The notes under the pieces were generated by a model. The model saw only the letters and a program-made list of their open reading frames with translations. It was not told where the DNA came from and searched no databases. The translations under genes and the position numbers were made by a program. From Frigididesulfovibrio sp031551885 (lineage in GTDB: Bacteria > Desulfobacterota > Desulfovibrionia > Desulfovibrionales > Desulfovibrionaceae), in NCBI GenBank assembly GCA_031551885.1, contig JAVBMX010000037.1, positions 1-64,000 of the forward strand: a DNA stretch of 64,000 nucleotides. The letters run 5' to 3'. Shown piece by piece: positions 1 to 9,312 of the stretch; the stretch's first letter is position 1; every line of letters begins with the position of its first letter.

Positions 1-3
1 TCA

Positions 4-156
<153 letters not shown>

Positions 157-172
157 GAATAAATCGGCTTGC

Positions 173-251
<79 letters not shown>

Positions 252-266
252 TCAGTGCGAAAGCGG

Positions 267-295
267 TTTCTACGCCGGCGGCCGCCTCCTGTCAA
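267..295 (-). promoter_or_regulatory. Sigma-70-type promoter of the tRNA Gly-Cys-Gly cluster
   Basis: Read on the minus strand there is a perfect -35 TTGACA (290-295), a 17-nt GC-rich spacer and a -10 TAGAAA (267-272). The -10 lies 15 nt before the first tRNA 5' end, which is the usual layout for a strong stable-RNA promoter. Confidence 0.75.
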
Positions 296-536
296 GCACA
301 ACGAAAGAGCTTTTTGTTTTTCTTTTTGTAAATCGTTCCGGGGGAAGCGTTCTTTGCTTGTTTTTCTGTTGCGGGCGGCCGCGCCGTTTTTTCTAACGCC
401 TTCATATATATGGGCGGCAAAGTTGGGTGAAGAAATCGCCTCTTTTCCTCTTTACTTTTAGCGTAAGGTTGATCTAAGTAGTTTGGCTTGGCGGTGCTCG
501 GCAGAACCCTCCGGCACCGCGTAGAGGAGGCTTTCA

Positions 537-899
537 ATGGAACAGCAGGATCTGGAATACTTCCGCAATCTTCTGAGGGACATGCTCGAAGAAGCCCTGA
601 AGCAGGGCGAAATGACTCTGGAAGATATGACGGACAACAACGAGATTTGCGCCGATCCGGCCGATCGGGCCACGGTTGAATCCGACCGCGCCTTTACCCT
701 GCGCATTCGGGACCGCGAACGCAAGTTGATCAAAAAAATTCGGGCGGCTCTGCAGCGTATGGACGACGGCGTCTTCGGCATCTGCGACGACTGCGGCGAG
801 GATATCGGTGTGCCGCGCCTGAAGGCCCGCCCCGTGACCAAGCTGTGCATCAACTGCAAAAGCAAGCAGGAAGAAGACGAGCACCTGCGCGGCGAGTAG
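537..899 (+). CDS. dksA: DksA/TraR-family RNA polymerase-binding transcription factor
   Basis: This 120-aa protein binds the RNA polymerase secondary channel and, with ppGpp in the well-studied relatives, tunes rRNA and amino-acid promoters. The N-terminal half is a predicted coiled coil whose tip carries DPADRA (Asp40 and Asp43), matching the acidic tip of DksA. The C-terminal zinc finger has all four cysteines (Cys83, 86, 104, 107). The ATG at 537 follows GAGGAGG with good spacing. It is monocistronic and ends in a clear intrinsic terminator at 923-954. The four-Cys finger makes it a zinc-dependent DksA rather than a Cys-less paralogue. Confidence 0.95.
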   Translation: MEQQDLEYFRNLLRDMLEEALKQGEMTLEDMTDNNEICADPADRATVESDRAFTLRIRDRERKLIKKIRAALQRMDDGVFGICDDCGEDIGVPRLKARPVTKLCINCKSKQEEDEHLRGE

Positions 900-922
900 T
901 TCGTGTCGTAAGTATGTGGTGA

Positions 923-954
923 GGCGGCTCCGTTGCGACGGGGTCGCCTTTTTT
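923..954 (+). terminator. Intrinsic terminator of dksA
   Basis: A 10-bp stem (923-932 with 939-948, two G-U pairs) and a 6-nt loop are followed by six T residues. It starts 23 nt after the dksA stop. Confidence 0.85.
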
Positions 955-1061
955 CTTTGGAGGACCGGGCCATTCGGCGCTTCTGGGCGGCATCCGGCCG
1001 CTTTGCTTTGCAGCTTGGTCCGTCCGGCTTGTTCTTTGTTTATCCGAGGGGAGTATTTCCG

Positions 1062-2645
1062 ATGGACGCGCATGTTTTTCGCCCGGTCGCCGAAGAGCTT
1101 GCCCGTGAGCTGAGCGGGGCGCGGTTGGAGAAAATCCACAATCCGGCTCCCGACGTCACGGTTTTCGGGCTGTATGCGCACGGCCGCAAACTGCGGCTGG
1201 TGTTGCGCTCCGGCAGGCACGAGCCGTGTCTGTTTTTCACCCGGCATGCCTTCAGTAATCCGCAGCGCCCTTCCGCCGCGGTGATGCGACTGCGCAAGTA
1301 TGCGGGCGACCGCAGATTGGGGGAGGGCGTGACGGATTTTTCGCGCCGCCGTTTGGCGTTTCACCTGCCCGGCGACCCCGGCCTGTACCTGGTGTTGGAT
1401 CTGCGCGTCGGGCCTTACATCACGGCTCATTTGCCGGAGGACTTCAACGAGCCGCCCCTTTGGCCGGACGTGAACGTTTTGGAGGAAATCTGCGGAAAAC
1501 CCTGCCGGCGGAACACGCCTACCGGACCGTGGCAGCTGTACTCCGTGTTGACCCCCCGCCTGCGCGAGACCCTGGCCCACCTGGAGCTTCTGGACGGACG
1601 CGCCTTGCTGGTCGACCTGGAAGCCGGCGGCGGCGACCTCTTTTTCTACAGTGATGCCCTCGGGGCCGCCGTTTGCTCGGCTTGGCCTCTGCCGGACTCC
1701 GTGGCGCGAACGAAGAAGCTTACGCCGTTGACCGGGCCGGAGGCCCTGCCCGGCATCGACTCGGAGTTGCTCGCCGATTTTCCGTACACCTCGGCGATCG
1801 GAGCCGTGGATGCGCCGATGTTTTTCACGGATCTGAAAACCGCTTTGGTTAAGGCTGAAGAAGACCCGCTCCGGCGGGAGAAAAAACGGCGCACGCGCCT
1901 GGAAGCCAAGTTGGACGCGGAAACCGAGCGTCTGCACGGGATGATCGCGGGCAAGGAGGACGCGCTGCTGCTCCAGGCGCAGCTTTGGCGATTTTCTCCC
2001 GACGACAGGGCAGCTGAAGTAATACTTGAAGATTCTTCCGGTAAACCGCGGCGTTTGGCTTTGAACCCGTTGTTGAGCGTGCGTGAGAATATGGAGCTGC
2101 TGTTCCGCAAGGCGGCCAAAGGCGCGCGCGGGTTGAGCATGGTGGAAGAGCGCCGTCATGCCGACACACCCACGCGTTCCCGCGCGGTCGCGCCCGGTGG
2201 AAGCGGGGGAGATGCCGGTGATGCGGCTTCTTTACCCAAGCATGTGGCCAGATTTCTTTCCTCCGACGGCTATGCGCTGTGGCGCGGCAAAAATGCCGAA
2301 GGCAACCGCGCCCTGGTGAAGCAGAGCAGGCCCCATGATTATTGGTTGCACGTGAAGGACGGCCCGGGCGCGCACGTCTTGATTCGTCGCGCCCATGCGG
2401 CCGATGATGTGCCGGAACGCACCGTACGGGAAGCCGCATGCCTGGCGGGGCTGAAAAGCTTCCGCTCCGAGGATGACCGGGCCGAGATCATGCTGGCCGA
2501 GGCGCGGCGTGTGCAGCCGGTGAAAGGCGGCCCGGCCGGAACCGTGCGGGTGGATGTCGTGTTGCGCACCGTGCTTGCCGCTTTGGATCCGGCTTTGGAG
2601 TCGGCCTTGTTGCCCCCGGACGAAACGACGGCTTCACGTCGATAA
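1062..2645 (+). CDS. NFACT family protein (RqcH/Tae2/FbpA-like)
   Basis: A 527-aa protein with an N-terminal NFACT-N domain (about residues 1-230), a charged helical middle (about 240-330, rich in Lys/Arg/Glu) and a C-terminal NFACT-R domain (about 390-510) with the family signature around HDYWLHVKD. Characterised relatives bind obstructed 60S/50S-nascent chain complexes and add C-terminal alanine tails. The ATG at 1062 is preferred to an upstream in-frame ATG at 933 because 933 falls inside the dksA terminator and GAGGGGAG precedes 1062. The position of the conserved Asp-Arg (DR) pair of RqcH reads as Arg-Arg here by my alignment, so activity in alanine tailing is uncertain. Confidence 0.88.
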   Translation: MDAHVFRPVAEELARELSGARLEKIHNPAPDVTVFGLYAHGRKLRLVLRSGRHEPCLFFTRHAFSNPQRPSAAVMRLRKYAGDRRLGEGVTDFSRRRLAFHLPGDPGLYLVLDLRVGPYITAHLPEDFNEPPLWPDVNVLEEICGKPCRRNTPTGPWQLYSVLTPRLRETLAHLELLDGRALLVDLEAGGGDLFFYSDALGAAVCSAWPLPDSVARTKKLTPLTGPEALPGIDSELLADFPYTSAIGAVDAPMFFTDLKTALVKAEEDPLRREKKRRTRLEAKLDAETERLHGMIAGKEDALLLQAQLWRFSPDDRAAEVILEDSSGKPRRLALNPLLSVRENMELLFRKAAKGARGLSMVEERRHADTPTRSRAVAPGGSGGDAGDAASLPKHVARFLSSDGYALWRGKNAEGNRALVKQSRPHDYWLHVKDGPGAHVLIRRAHAADDVPERTVREAACLAGLKSFRSEDDRAEIMLAEARRVQPVKGGPAGTVRVDVVLRTVLAALDPALESALLPPDETTASRR

Positions 2646-2761
2646 TGTTCCGGCTTGCCGGCCGGCGGTGGGCGGAAAACTTCTTTGGGGCGAGCGCCGG
2701 CGGTGGTGCCGAAGGGGAAACGTTCCTTCCTTTCCGCGCAAGGTCGGGCATGACTAGAGGC

Positions 2762-2807
2762 AAAAAATCGGCTCGGATATGCGGAGTTGTCCGCGTATCC
2801 GAGCCGA
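2762..2807 (-). terminator. Intrinsic terminator of the chemoreceptor gene
   Basis: An 18-bp, almost perfect stem (2768-2785 with 2790-2807) and a 4-nt loop are followed, on the minus strand, by six T residues. It lies 25 nt downstream of the chemoreceptor stop. On the plus strand no T-tract follows. Confidence 0.88.
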
Positions 2808-2831
2808 ACCCGTTTCGCCGGGCGGACGGCG

Positions 2832-5222
2832 TCAGCTTTGCAGGCGCGAGAGCAGGACGCGCAGTTCCTGCGCCATCCGGGCCACTTCGGTCACGGCCGA
2901 GGTGGACCGCTCCATGCCGGAGGCCGTTTCTCCGGCAATGGTGTTGATCTCTTCAACGGACGAGTTGATCTCTTCCGACGTGGCCGATTGTTCTTCCGCC
3001 GCCGTGGCGATGCCGGCGATCAGCGATTGGTTGGCAGCGACCAGGGCGCGGATTTCCTCCAGAGCCGTTCCGGAGGTGGCCGCGAGGGCCGCCGCTTCGC
3101 CGGCCTGACGGGCGGCGTTGTCCATGCTTTGGATGTTCGAACGCGTGGCCTGCTGAATCCCCTGGATGTTCGAGCCGACCTCGGTGGTGGCCCCCATGGT
3201 TTTTTCGGCCAGTTTGCGCACTTCGTCGGCGACCACGGCGAATCCTCGGCCGGCTTCTCCGGCGCGGGCCGCTTCAATGGCCGCGTTCAAGGCGAGCAGG
3301 TTGGTCTGATCGGCGATGTCGGAAATGACGTTCATCACGCCGCCGATGGATTCCGCCTGCTTGCCGAGTTCTTCCATATGCGTTTGCATGTCGAGGGCCA
3401 CGGTGTTGACCTGGTTGATCGCGGTGATGACCTTGCCGACCAGAGAGGCGCCGTTTTCGGCCTTCTCACGCGTGGATTCCACTTGGGTTCTGGCCTGCTC
3501 GGCGTTGCGGGCGACCTCCATGACCGTGGCGTTCATTTCCTCCATGGCCGTGGCCGTGGAAGAAACCCGCTCGCGCTGCACATCCGCGCCGTTGCCGACC
3601 TGCTCGACCTGCGCCGACAACTCCTCGGAAGCGGCGGCCATGCGGTTGGAGATGTCCGTGGCCTGGCCCGCAACCTCAAGGATGGTGCGCTGCGTGGTTT
3701 TGATCTCCGTCAGATCGGTAATCAACTGGAGCACCGCGACAATGGTGCCGGAAGCCGTGCGGACGGGGATGGCCGAGTAACCGAGGTCCATCGCTTTGCC
3801 GTTGGGGGTGGCGCGGGTTTCGGCCGAAGCCGTGGTGCCGCCTTCCAGGGCCCGACGCAGGGCGTTGCGCGGGTCGGCGGCGTCTTCGGAAGCGAACAGC
3901 GAACTGTAGGTTTTACCCAGGTAGTCCTCTTTGGTCGTCGTGCGTCCGGCGGTGTTGAGGAAGATACAGCCCCCGGATGTATCGTACACGGCCACGGGCG
4001 AAGGCATGCTGTTCAGCACCAGGCGGAAGCGATCCACAATGGCGTTGGTGCCGTTGACGAGCCGGGCGAAGTCGCCGCTGAAGCGCGAGCCGTCTCCCTT
4101 GGAGTCGAGCCGTCCCTCTTCGATGTGTTTTTCCAGGTCGGCGTATTCATCGATGATGTTTTTCAGGGCTTCGGGTATCGTACGCAACGCGTCGGCCAAG
4201 GTGCCGATTTCGTCTTTGCGGGAGACCTTCAACTCTCCATCCAACTTGCCTGTCGCGATTTCACCGGCGAAATGCACGCCCCGCAACAGGGCCGAGACGA
4301 TGGGGCGCACAATGAGGAATACGACCAGGGCGCCGAGAACGACGGCCACGACGGCGGAAACGATGGTGGTCCACCGGATGTCGTTCAGAGTGGCGAACGC
4401 GTCGGAGATTTCGTCCTGCAACACGACCGTGAATCCGGTATTTTTGTCGGTCATAAAGTAGATGAAGCAGGGAACGCCGGCGGCATTCACCAGTTCGGAT
4501 ATGCCGGATTCTTTTTGGGAGAAGCCCTGGAAAGTGCTTTTGGCCGGGATGCTGTCATTGAAGGCGAGCTTATCCCTTTCCTTGTGCATGATGATCTGGC
4601 CGCTTTTATATGTGACGTAGGCGTAGCCCGTCGTATTGATTTTGACGGGGGCGACGAACCGATCGTAGAGCGAGTCGAGGTCAAGAGTCGCGTAGACCAC
4701 GCCCATGAGTTTTCCATCGACGGAAGCCGGAACGGCTATGGCCATAACGCCGTGGCCGCTTCGGGTGCTTTTGTAGGGTGAGCCGATGGCCGGCGTGCCT
4801 TTCATGGCCGCCCGGAAAAAATCCGCGCCGGAATTTTCATTGGAGCCGACGCTTGCCGCGACGGAAGAGGCGATCACCACACCGTCCGTATCCAACACGC
4901 TGACACGCATAAGGTGCTGATACGAATTGCTGACGGCGAGAAGCCGCTCGGAAGTTTTTTTCTGCAACTCGGGATTTTTGAAGTCTCCTTTCAGAAAATC
5001 TTGGACGATATCTTCCCCGGCGATACGTTGGATATCTCTGGTGCCGCCGGCAATCGTCTCGTTGATGGAACGATGGACGCTGCGGGCCTCACCCTGCATG
5101 TTGTCGATCAGGGAGTCCGTCAGGCCCTTTTCCGCCTCACGATACGACAACATGCCGGTCGCTCCGACAAGGAAAAGGATGAGCAATGCAATAGGCAAAA
5201 GGAGTTTTTGTTGCAATTTCAT
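2832..5222 (-). CDS. Methyl-accepting chemotaxis protein with dCache, HAMP, PAS and signalling domains
   Basis: This 796-aa inner-membrane chemoreceptor has TM1 at about residues 7-27, a periplasmic double-Cache-like sensor (about 35-280) and TM2 at about 287-305. These are followed by HAMP (about 306-360), a PAS domain (about 400-505) and a long helical MCP signalling domain (515-796). The hairpin tip, around residues 640-672, is highly conserved (EAARAGEAGRGFAVVADEVR, 650-669) and binds CheA/CheW. There is no C-terminal CheR/CheB tether pentapeptide. The ligand cannot be told, although dCache sensors commonly bind amino acids or small acids. It has its own sigma-28 promoter (5308-5334) facing away from flagellin, so it belongs to the late flagellar regulon. 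Confidence 0.95.
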   Translation of the reverse strand: MKLQQKLLLPIALLILFLVGATGMLSYREAEKGLTDSLIDNMQGEARSVHRSINETIAGGTRDIQRIAGEDIVQDFLKGDFKNPELQKKTSERLLAVSNSYQHLMRVSVLDTDGVVIASSVAASVGSNENSGADFFRAAMKGTPAIGSPYKSTRSGHGVMAIAVPASVDGKLMGVVYATLDLDSLYDRFVAPVKINTTGYAYVTYKSGQIIMHKERDKLAFNDSIPAKSTFQGFSQKESGISELVNAAGVPCFIYFMTDKNTGFTVVLQDEISDAFATLNDIRWTTIVSAVVAVVLGALVVFLIVRPIVSALLRGVHFAGEIATGKLDGELKVSRKDEIGTLADALRTIPEALKNIIDEYADLEKHIEEGRLDSKGDGSRFSGDFARLVNGTNAIVDRFRLVLNSMPSPVAVYDTSGGCIFLNTAGRTTTKEDYLGKTYSSLFASEDAADPRNALRRALEGGTTASAETRATPNGKAMDLGYSAIPVRTASGTIVAVLQLITDLTEIKTTQRTILEVAGQATDISNRMAAASEELSAQVEQVGNGADVQRERVSSTATAMEEMNATVMEVARNAEQARTQVESTREKAENGASLVGKVITAINQVNTVALDMQTHMEELGKQAESIGGVMNVISDIADQTNLLALNAAIEAARAGEAGRGFAVVADEVRKLAEKTMGATTEVGSNIQGIQQATRSNIQSMDNAARQAGEAAALAATSGTALEEIRALVAANQSLIAGIATAAEEQSATSEEINSSVEEINTIAGETASGMERSTSAVTEVARMAQELRVLLSRLQS

Positions 5223-5307
5223 CGAATTTTCTCGTTGCTAGAAGGTGAAACCGTTGTGCGACGCGTCGACGCGCACGTGGAGACTTCGTTTATTCCCGAT
5301 ATACATG

Positions 5308-5334
5308 TTATCGGCGTATGACGCGGAACATTTA
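5308..5334 (-). promoter_or_regulatory. Sigma-28 (FliA) promoter of the chemoreceptor gene
   Basis: On the minus strand TAAA is followed by exactly 15 nt and then GCCGATAA, a perfect match to the enterobacterial-type sigma-28 consensus. The -10 ends 85 nt upstream of the ATG at 5222. Confidence 0.88.
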
Positions 5335-5498
5335 GAGGCATTTTAGTTGGGACTTCGTTATACTTTTTCGATGTTGTTGTTGGAAGTACTGCGGTTTATA
5401 TAGATAAATTAATACCTATTTATATATTTTGATTATTTTTTCAGTTTCCACAGGGAGTTGAATGCAGGATTGAGAGGAAAAGATTTCGGTCTGAACTC

Positions 5499-5525
5499 TA
5501 AACTTTTCAACCGGGTTGCCGATAA
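5499..5525 (+). promoter_or_regulatory. Sigma-28 (FliA) promoter of flagellin
   Basis: TAAA (5499-5502), a 15-nt spacer and GCCGATAA (5518-5525) match the sigma-28 consensus perfectly. It lies 97 nt upstream of the flagellin ATG. The 165 bp between the two divergent sigma-28 promoters is AT-rich and holds no gene. Confidence 0.92.
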
Positions 5526-5621
5526 CCGGAACAAGCGGAAACATTCGACCGGAGGAGGTGCGGCACAATAAACGCGACGGCTGCGGAAAGCGGATAATGA
5601 CCACTTCAAGGAGGAACGGTC

Positions 5622-6515
5622 ATGTCTTTGATTATCAACCACAACCTTATGGCCATGAACGCCGCCCGGAACTTGGGCGCTTCATACAACAACCTGGCCA
5701 CCTCGGTCCGTCGTTTGTCGTCGGGCCTGCGGGTGGGGCAAGCCTCGGACGATGCCGCGGGCCTCGCCATCCGGGAATTGATGCGGGCCGACATTGCCTC
5801 GCTGAACCAGGGCGTCAGAAACGCCAACGACGCCATTTCCATGATCCAGACGGCCGACGGCGCCTTGGGCGTTATCGACGAAAAGCTGATCCGGATGAAG
5901 GAACTGGCGGAGCAGGCCGCTACCGGCACCTACAACTCGGATCAGCGTTTGATGATTGAATCGGAATACCAGGCCATGGCCTCGGAAATCACCCGGATAG
6001 CCAACGCAACGGATTTCAACGGGGTATATCTGTTGAACGGCAACCTCTCGAGTGATGTTCACAACGGCGAGGGGCTGGTTTCCACAGGCAAGGTGAAGGT
6101 TCACTTCGGCACCGCCAACGACAGTGCGGAAGACTATTATTATGTAACCATCGGCAACGCCACGGCTTCGGCCCTGGGCGTGGGCAACCAGGCGGGAACC
6201 TCCGCGGCCGGATACACCATATCCACACAAGCCGCGGCGCAGAAGGCTCTGGATGCCATCAACCAGGCGGTCATCTCCAAGGACAAGATTCGCGCCGGCC
6301 TTGGAGCCATGCAAAACCGACTGGAAAACACGGTGAGCAACCTGCAGATCCAAGCCGAGAACCTGCAGGCCGCCGAATCGCGCATTTCGGACGTGGACGT
6401 TTCTTTGGAAATGACCGAGTTCGTGCGCAACCAGATTCTGTCGCAAGCGGCCGTGGCCATGCTTTCGCAGGCCAACTCGCTGCCCAGAATGGCCCTGAAC
6501 CTCATTTCCATGTAA
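5622..6515 (+). CDS. fliC: Flagellin
   Basis: A 297-aa flagellin subunit, exported by the flagellar type III system and polymerised into the filament. The N-terminal D0/D1 helices (about residues 1-145, with RRLSSGLRVGQASDDAAGLA-type signature) and the C-terminal D1/D0 helices (about 205-297) are well conserved. The central variable D2/D3 region is reduced to about 60 residues, so this is a short flagellin. AAGGAGGA sits 6 nt before the ATG. The gene is transcribed from a sigma-28 promoter and is apparently monocistronic, ending in a hairpin at about 6543-6573 and a stronger one at 6651-6690. Several flagellin paralogues are common in this group, so the exact gene number is open. Confidence 0.95.
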   Translation: MSLIINHNLMAMNAARNLGASYNNLATSVRRLSSGLRVGQASDDAAGLAIRELMRADIASLNQGVRNANDAISMIQTADGALGVIDEKLIRMKELAEQAATGTYNSDQRLMIESEYQAMASEITRIANATDFNGVYLLNGNLSSDVHNGEGLVSTGKVKVHFGTANDSAEDYYYVTIGNATASALGVGNQAGTSAAGYTISTQAAAQKALDAINQAVISKDKIRAGLGAMQNRLENTVSNLQIQAENLQAAESRISDVDVSLEMTEFVRNQILSQAAVAMLSQANSLPRMALNLISM

Positions 6516-6542
6516 GGGCGGGGAAGCAAGAGACGAGAATAA

Positions 6543-6573
6543 AAAGACCTTGGGCATGTCGCCCGGCGTCTTT
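6543..6573 (+). terminator. Possible flagellin terminator (first hairpin)
   Basis: A 13-bp stem with one mismatch (aaagac ... gtcttt, inner gggc/gccc) starts 28 nt after the fliC stop, but only a short T run follows. It may act with the stronger hairpin at 6651-6690. Confidence 0.4.
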
Positions 6574-6650
6574 GGGCCGACCCGGCCTACGCATATACAC
6601 AGCCGCCGTATGTGCGCACCGAATCAGGGAATGGCGGATGTCTCCGCGAT

Positions 6651-6690
6651 AAAAAACGGCCGCCGGGCATATGCTCGGCGGTCTATTTTT
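6651..6690. terminator. Bidirectional intrinsic terminator between fliC and acs
   Basis: A 9- to 10-bp GC-rich stem (6660-6668 with 6673-6681) and a 4-nt loop are flanked by six A residues on the left and TATTTTT on the right. It therefore has a T-tract in both directions and can stop fliC (plus) and acs (minus) transcription. Confidence 0.8.
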
Positions 6691-6711
6691 GGGGCTGCGC
6701 CCCAAACACGC

Positions 6712-6810
6712 TTGGGGTGCCGCCCGCGTTGTTGCAAGACGGCCTTACTCACATCGCGGGAGTGCTGCCCACGGCCGATTGACCTGCGCGGCACTGTTTG
6801 AGTCCCCCCA
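6712..6810 (+). repeat. Dispersed repeat family B, copy 1
   Basis: About 99 bp similar (roughly three quarters identical by eye) to the complement of 20031-20125. Both copies contain CGCGTTGT-GCAAGACGGC followed by TCACATCG and AGTGCTGCC. The shared reading frame (GA-RVVARR...SHR-SAA) is kept across a 3-nt length difference. No convincing start codon or ribosome-binding site belongs to it. It overlaps the space between the terminator and the acs stop. Confidence 0.6.
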
Positions 6811-6825
6811 AAGAAACACCGCCGG

Positions 6826-8838
6826 TCAGTTCGCCGCCAGGGTGCTGATGCCGGTCAGGCGTTCGTATTCGCCGAGCAGCTCGTCGACCACGGACGGATC
6901 GGACAAGGTGGTGGTGTCGCCCAAGTCGTCCACATTGCCGGAGACGATCTTGCGCAGAATCCGACGCATAATTTTGCCCGAACGGGTTTTGGGCAGGCCC
7001 TCGGCGAACTGGATGAACTCCGGCGTGGCAATGGGGCCGATTTCCTTACGCACCCACTTGCGCAGATCCGAACGCAGGTTTTCGGTGGGCTTTTCTTCGG
7101 CATTCAGGCGCACAAAGGCGTAGATGGCTTCGCCTTTGACCGGGTGCGGCATGCCCACGACCGAGCTTTCGGCCACAGCCGGGTGGGCGTTGAAGGCAGC
7201 TTCCATTTCCGCCGTGCTGAAACGGTGCCCGGAGACGTTGATCACGTCGTCAAGGCGTCCCAGAAGCTGGAAGTAGCCGGCCTCATCGACCCGAGCCCCG
7301 TCGCCGGAAAGATACCGGCCCGGGAAGCGGGTGAAATACTCTTTGTACTTCGCCGCATCCTGGAACACACCCATGGCCATGCCCGGCCAGGGGCGATTCA
7401 GCACCAGGTGGCCTTCCTCGTTTTCCTGAGCCGGGGTGCCGTCTTCTTTAATGATCGAAGCATCGATGCCGGGCAAAGGCATGGTGGCCGAGCCCGGCTT
7501 GAGCGGCGTGGCATAGGGCAGGGGGCTGATCATGATCCCGCCGGTTTCGGTCTGCCACCAGGTGTCGACCACAGGCAGACGGTCGCCGCCGATTTTTTCT
7601 CGATACCAACGCCAGGTATCCGGCCCGATGGGTTCGCCCACGCTGCCGAGAACGCGCAAAGAGGACAAATCGTAGTTCTCCACCCATTCGTCGCCTTCGC
7701 GGATCAGGGTTCTGATGGCCGTGGGCGCGGTGTAGAAGGTGTTGACCCGGTATTTTTCCACGATTTGCCAGAACCTGTCCGGGTCGGGCCAGCGGGGGCC
7801 GCCCTCGAACATGATCGAGGTGCCGCCCAGGAGCAGGGGGCCGTATACCGTATAGGTGTGCCCGGTGATCCAGCCGACGTCGGCCGTGCACCAGTGGACG
7901 TCTTCCTCATGTTGGTCGAAGACGAGCTGCATGGTGTGGGCCGCGTAAGTCAGGTAACCGCCGATGCTGTGCATGATGCCTTTGGGCTTGCCGGTGCTGC
8001 CGCTGGTATAGAGAAAGAACAGCGGGTCTTCGGCGTTCATGGGCACGGCGGGCAGACAGGCGTTCAAGGAACGGTCGGCCATAAGGTCGCGCCACCAGAC
8101 GTCGCGACGTTCGCGCATGGTGGTGGGCATGTTGGTGCGGTTCACCACCACGACCCGGCGCACCGAAGGGCAGTCTTTGAGGGCTTCATCCAGGTTGGCC
8201 TTGATCGGCATGACCCGCCCGGCCCGGAACAGGCCGTCGGAGGTGATGACCACCTTGGCTTCGCTGTCTTGAATACGGCTTTGCACGCTGGACACGGAGA
8301 ACCCGGCGAACACCACCACGTGGATGGCCCCAATGCGGCTGCAGGCCAGCATGGCCACGGCCAGCTCGGGAATCATGGGCATGTAGAGAATGACCCGGTC
8401 GCCTTTACGCACCCCGATGTTTTTCAGGGCGCTGGCGCAGCGGCAGACGCGGTCGTAGAGCATCTGGTAGGTCCAAATCCGCACGTCGTTTTCCGGGTCG
8501 CCCTGCCAGATGAGGGCCACCTTGTTGCGCCGCGCGCCTTTGATGTGCCGGTCCAGGCAGTTGGCCGAAGCGTTGAGCTTGCCTCCGGCGAACCACGTCG
8601 CATGGGGGTTGTCGCCAAAGTTCCAAGACAAGGTCTCCGACCAGGGCTTGGTCCAGGTCAGCAGTTTTTTCGCCCGATCTCCCCAAAATTTTTCCGGATC
8701 GGCCAACGCGGCCTCATGCATGGCACGGTATTCGTTCATGCTTTTGACATGGGCCCTGGCGGCACCGTCAACGGGGGGCATAATACAGGCGCACGCCTTG
8801 GCCGAACCGTTTTTCTTTTTTCCACCTTTGGGCATCAT
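6826..8838 (-). CDS. acs: Acetyl-CoA synthetase (AMP-forming)
   Basis: A 670-aa enzyme that converts acetate, ATP and CoA to acetyl-CoA through an acetyl-AMP intermediate in the cytoplasm. It has the ANL-superfamily core with the P-loop YTSGSTGKPKG at about 277-287, a W-W-QTETGG substrate pocket motif, the YLSGDGARVDEAGYF hinge region and a C-terminal PKTRSGKIMRR. Its lysine (about Lys622) is the residue acetylated in regulated Acs enzymes. The ATG at 8838 is preferred over one 13 codons upstream because GGGAGAAG precedes it with normal spacing. The first 20 residues, rich in Lys and Cys, are an extra tail. The gene is monocistronic, ending at the bidirectional terminator. Confidence 0.95.
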   Translation of the reverse strand: MMPKGGKKKNGSAKACACIMPPVDGAARAHVKSMNEYRAMHEAALADPEKFWGDRAKKLLTWTKPWSETLSWNFGDNPHATWFAGGKLNASANCLDRHIKGARRNKVALIWQGDPENDVRIWTYQMLYDRVCRCASALKNIGVRKGDRVILYMPMIPELAVAMLACSRIGAIHVVVFAGFSVSSVQSRIQDSEAKVVITSDGLFRAGRVMPIKANLDEALKDCPSVRRVVVVNRTNMPTTMRERRDVWWRDLMADRSLNACLPAVPMNAEDPLFFLYTSGSTGKPKGIMHSIGGYLTYAAHTMQLVFDQHEEDVHWCTADVGWITGHTYTVYGPLLLGGTSIMFEGGPRWPDPDRFWQIVEKYRVNTFYTAPTAIRTLIREGDEWVENYDLSSLRVLGSVGEPIGPDTWRWYREKIGGDRLPVVDTWWQTETGGIMISPLPYATPLKPGSATMPLPGIDASIIKEDGTPAQENEEGHLVLNRPWPGMAMGVFQDAAKYKEYFTRFPGRYLSGDGARVDEAGYFQLLGRLDDVINVSGHRFSTAEMEAAFNAHPAVAESSVVGMPHPVKGEAIYAFVRLNAEEKPTENLRSDLRKWVRKEIGPIATPEFIQFAEGLPKTRSGKIMRRILRKIVSGNVDDLGDTTTLSDPSVVDELLGEYERLTGISTLAAN

Positions 8839-9312
8839 GGTCTTCTCCCGCGTGTTCGGGTCGGACGTTCCGACCAATGTAAAAATGTAAGCTATTTCCG
8901 GTCGACGTTATGAAACAAACGACATTTATGCTGCTTCATTTCTCCCCCCACACCCGTGAAGGAACGCCGCCTCCGATTTTCCTTTGAAATGAATAGCGCA
9001 ACGTGTCAAGCTGACCTCAGAAGACTTGTATGCGTTTTCATGAGAAAAATATTTGTATTTTTAGTGGGTTGTCGTTTTGTTAAAAAGTAAATGTAAATAA
9101 TGTAATGTGGTGTTCCGAATTGCAGGTCGGTGATTGCTTCGTGAGCGGCCAAACCCCGAAACGGCAACCGCCGCCGGCCGTTTCCTGCGGGAGAGGGAAG
9201 CGGCGCTTTGCGGCGAAGAACGAATGCGGTATGCTGTGGACGACCCGGCCGATGGGGGCCGCCCCCCGCCGGAGCCGTCCGCACTGTGTTCAACCAACCG
9301 CCGGAGGTCGTC
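8839..9312. other. Gene-free divergent intergenic region between acs and the methyltransferase
   Basis: About 470 bp with no convincing gene. The middle part (about 9040-9110) is markedly AT-rich for this genome, with several A and T runs, and probably holds the divergent promoters. I could not pick a single clear -35/-10 pair. No repeat seen elsewhere in the window occurs here. Confidence 0.5.

Noticed and set aside
2787..4781. Long open frame (664 codons) on the plus strand
   Set aside because: It is antisense to the chemoreceptor gene; its low-complexity Gly/Asp/His/Arg composition is a by-product of high-GC codon use.
7144..8913. Long open frame (589 codons) on the plus strand
   Set aside because: It is the complement of acs; composition is typical of shadow frames.
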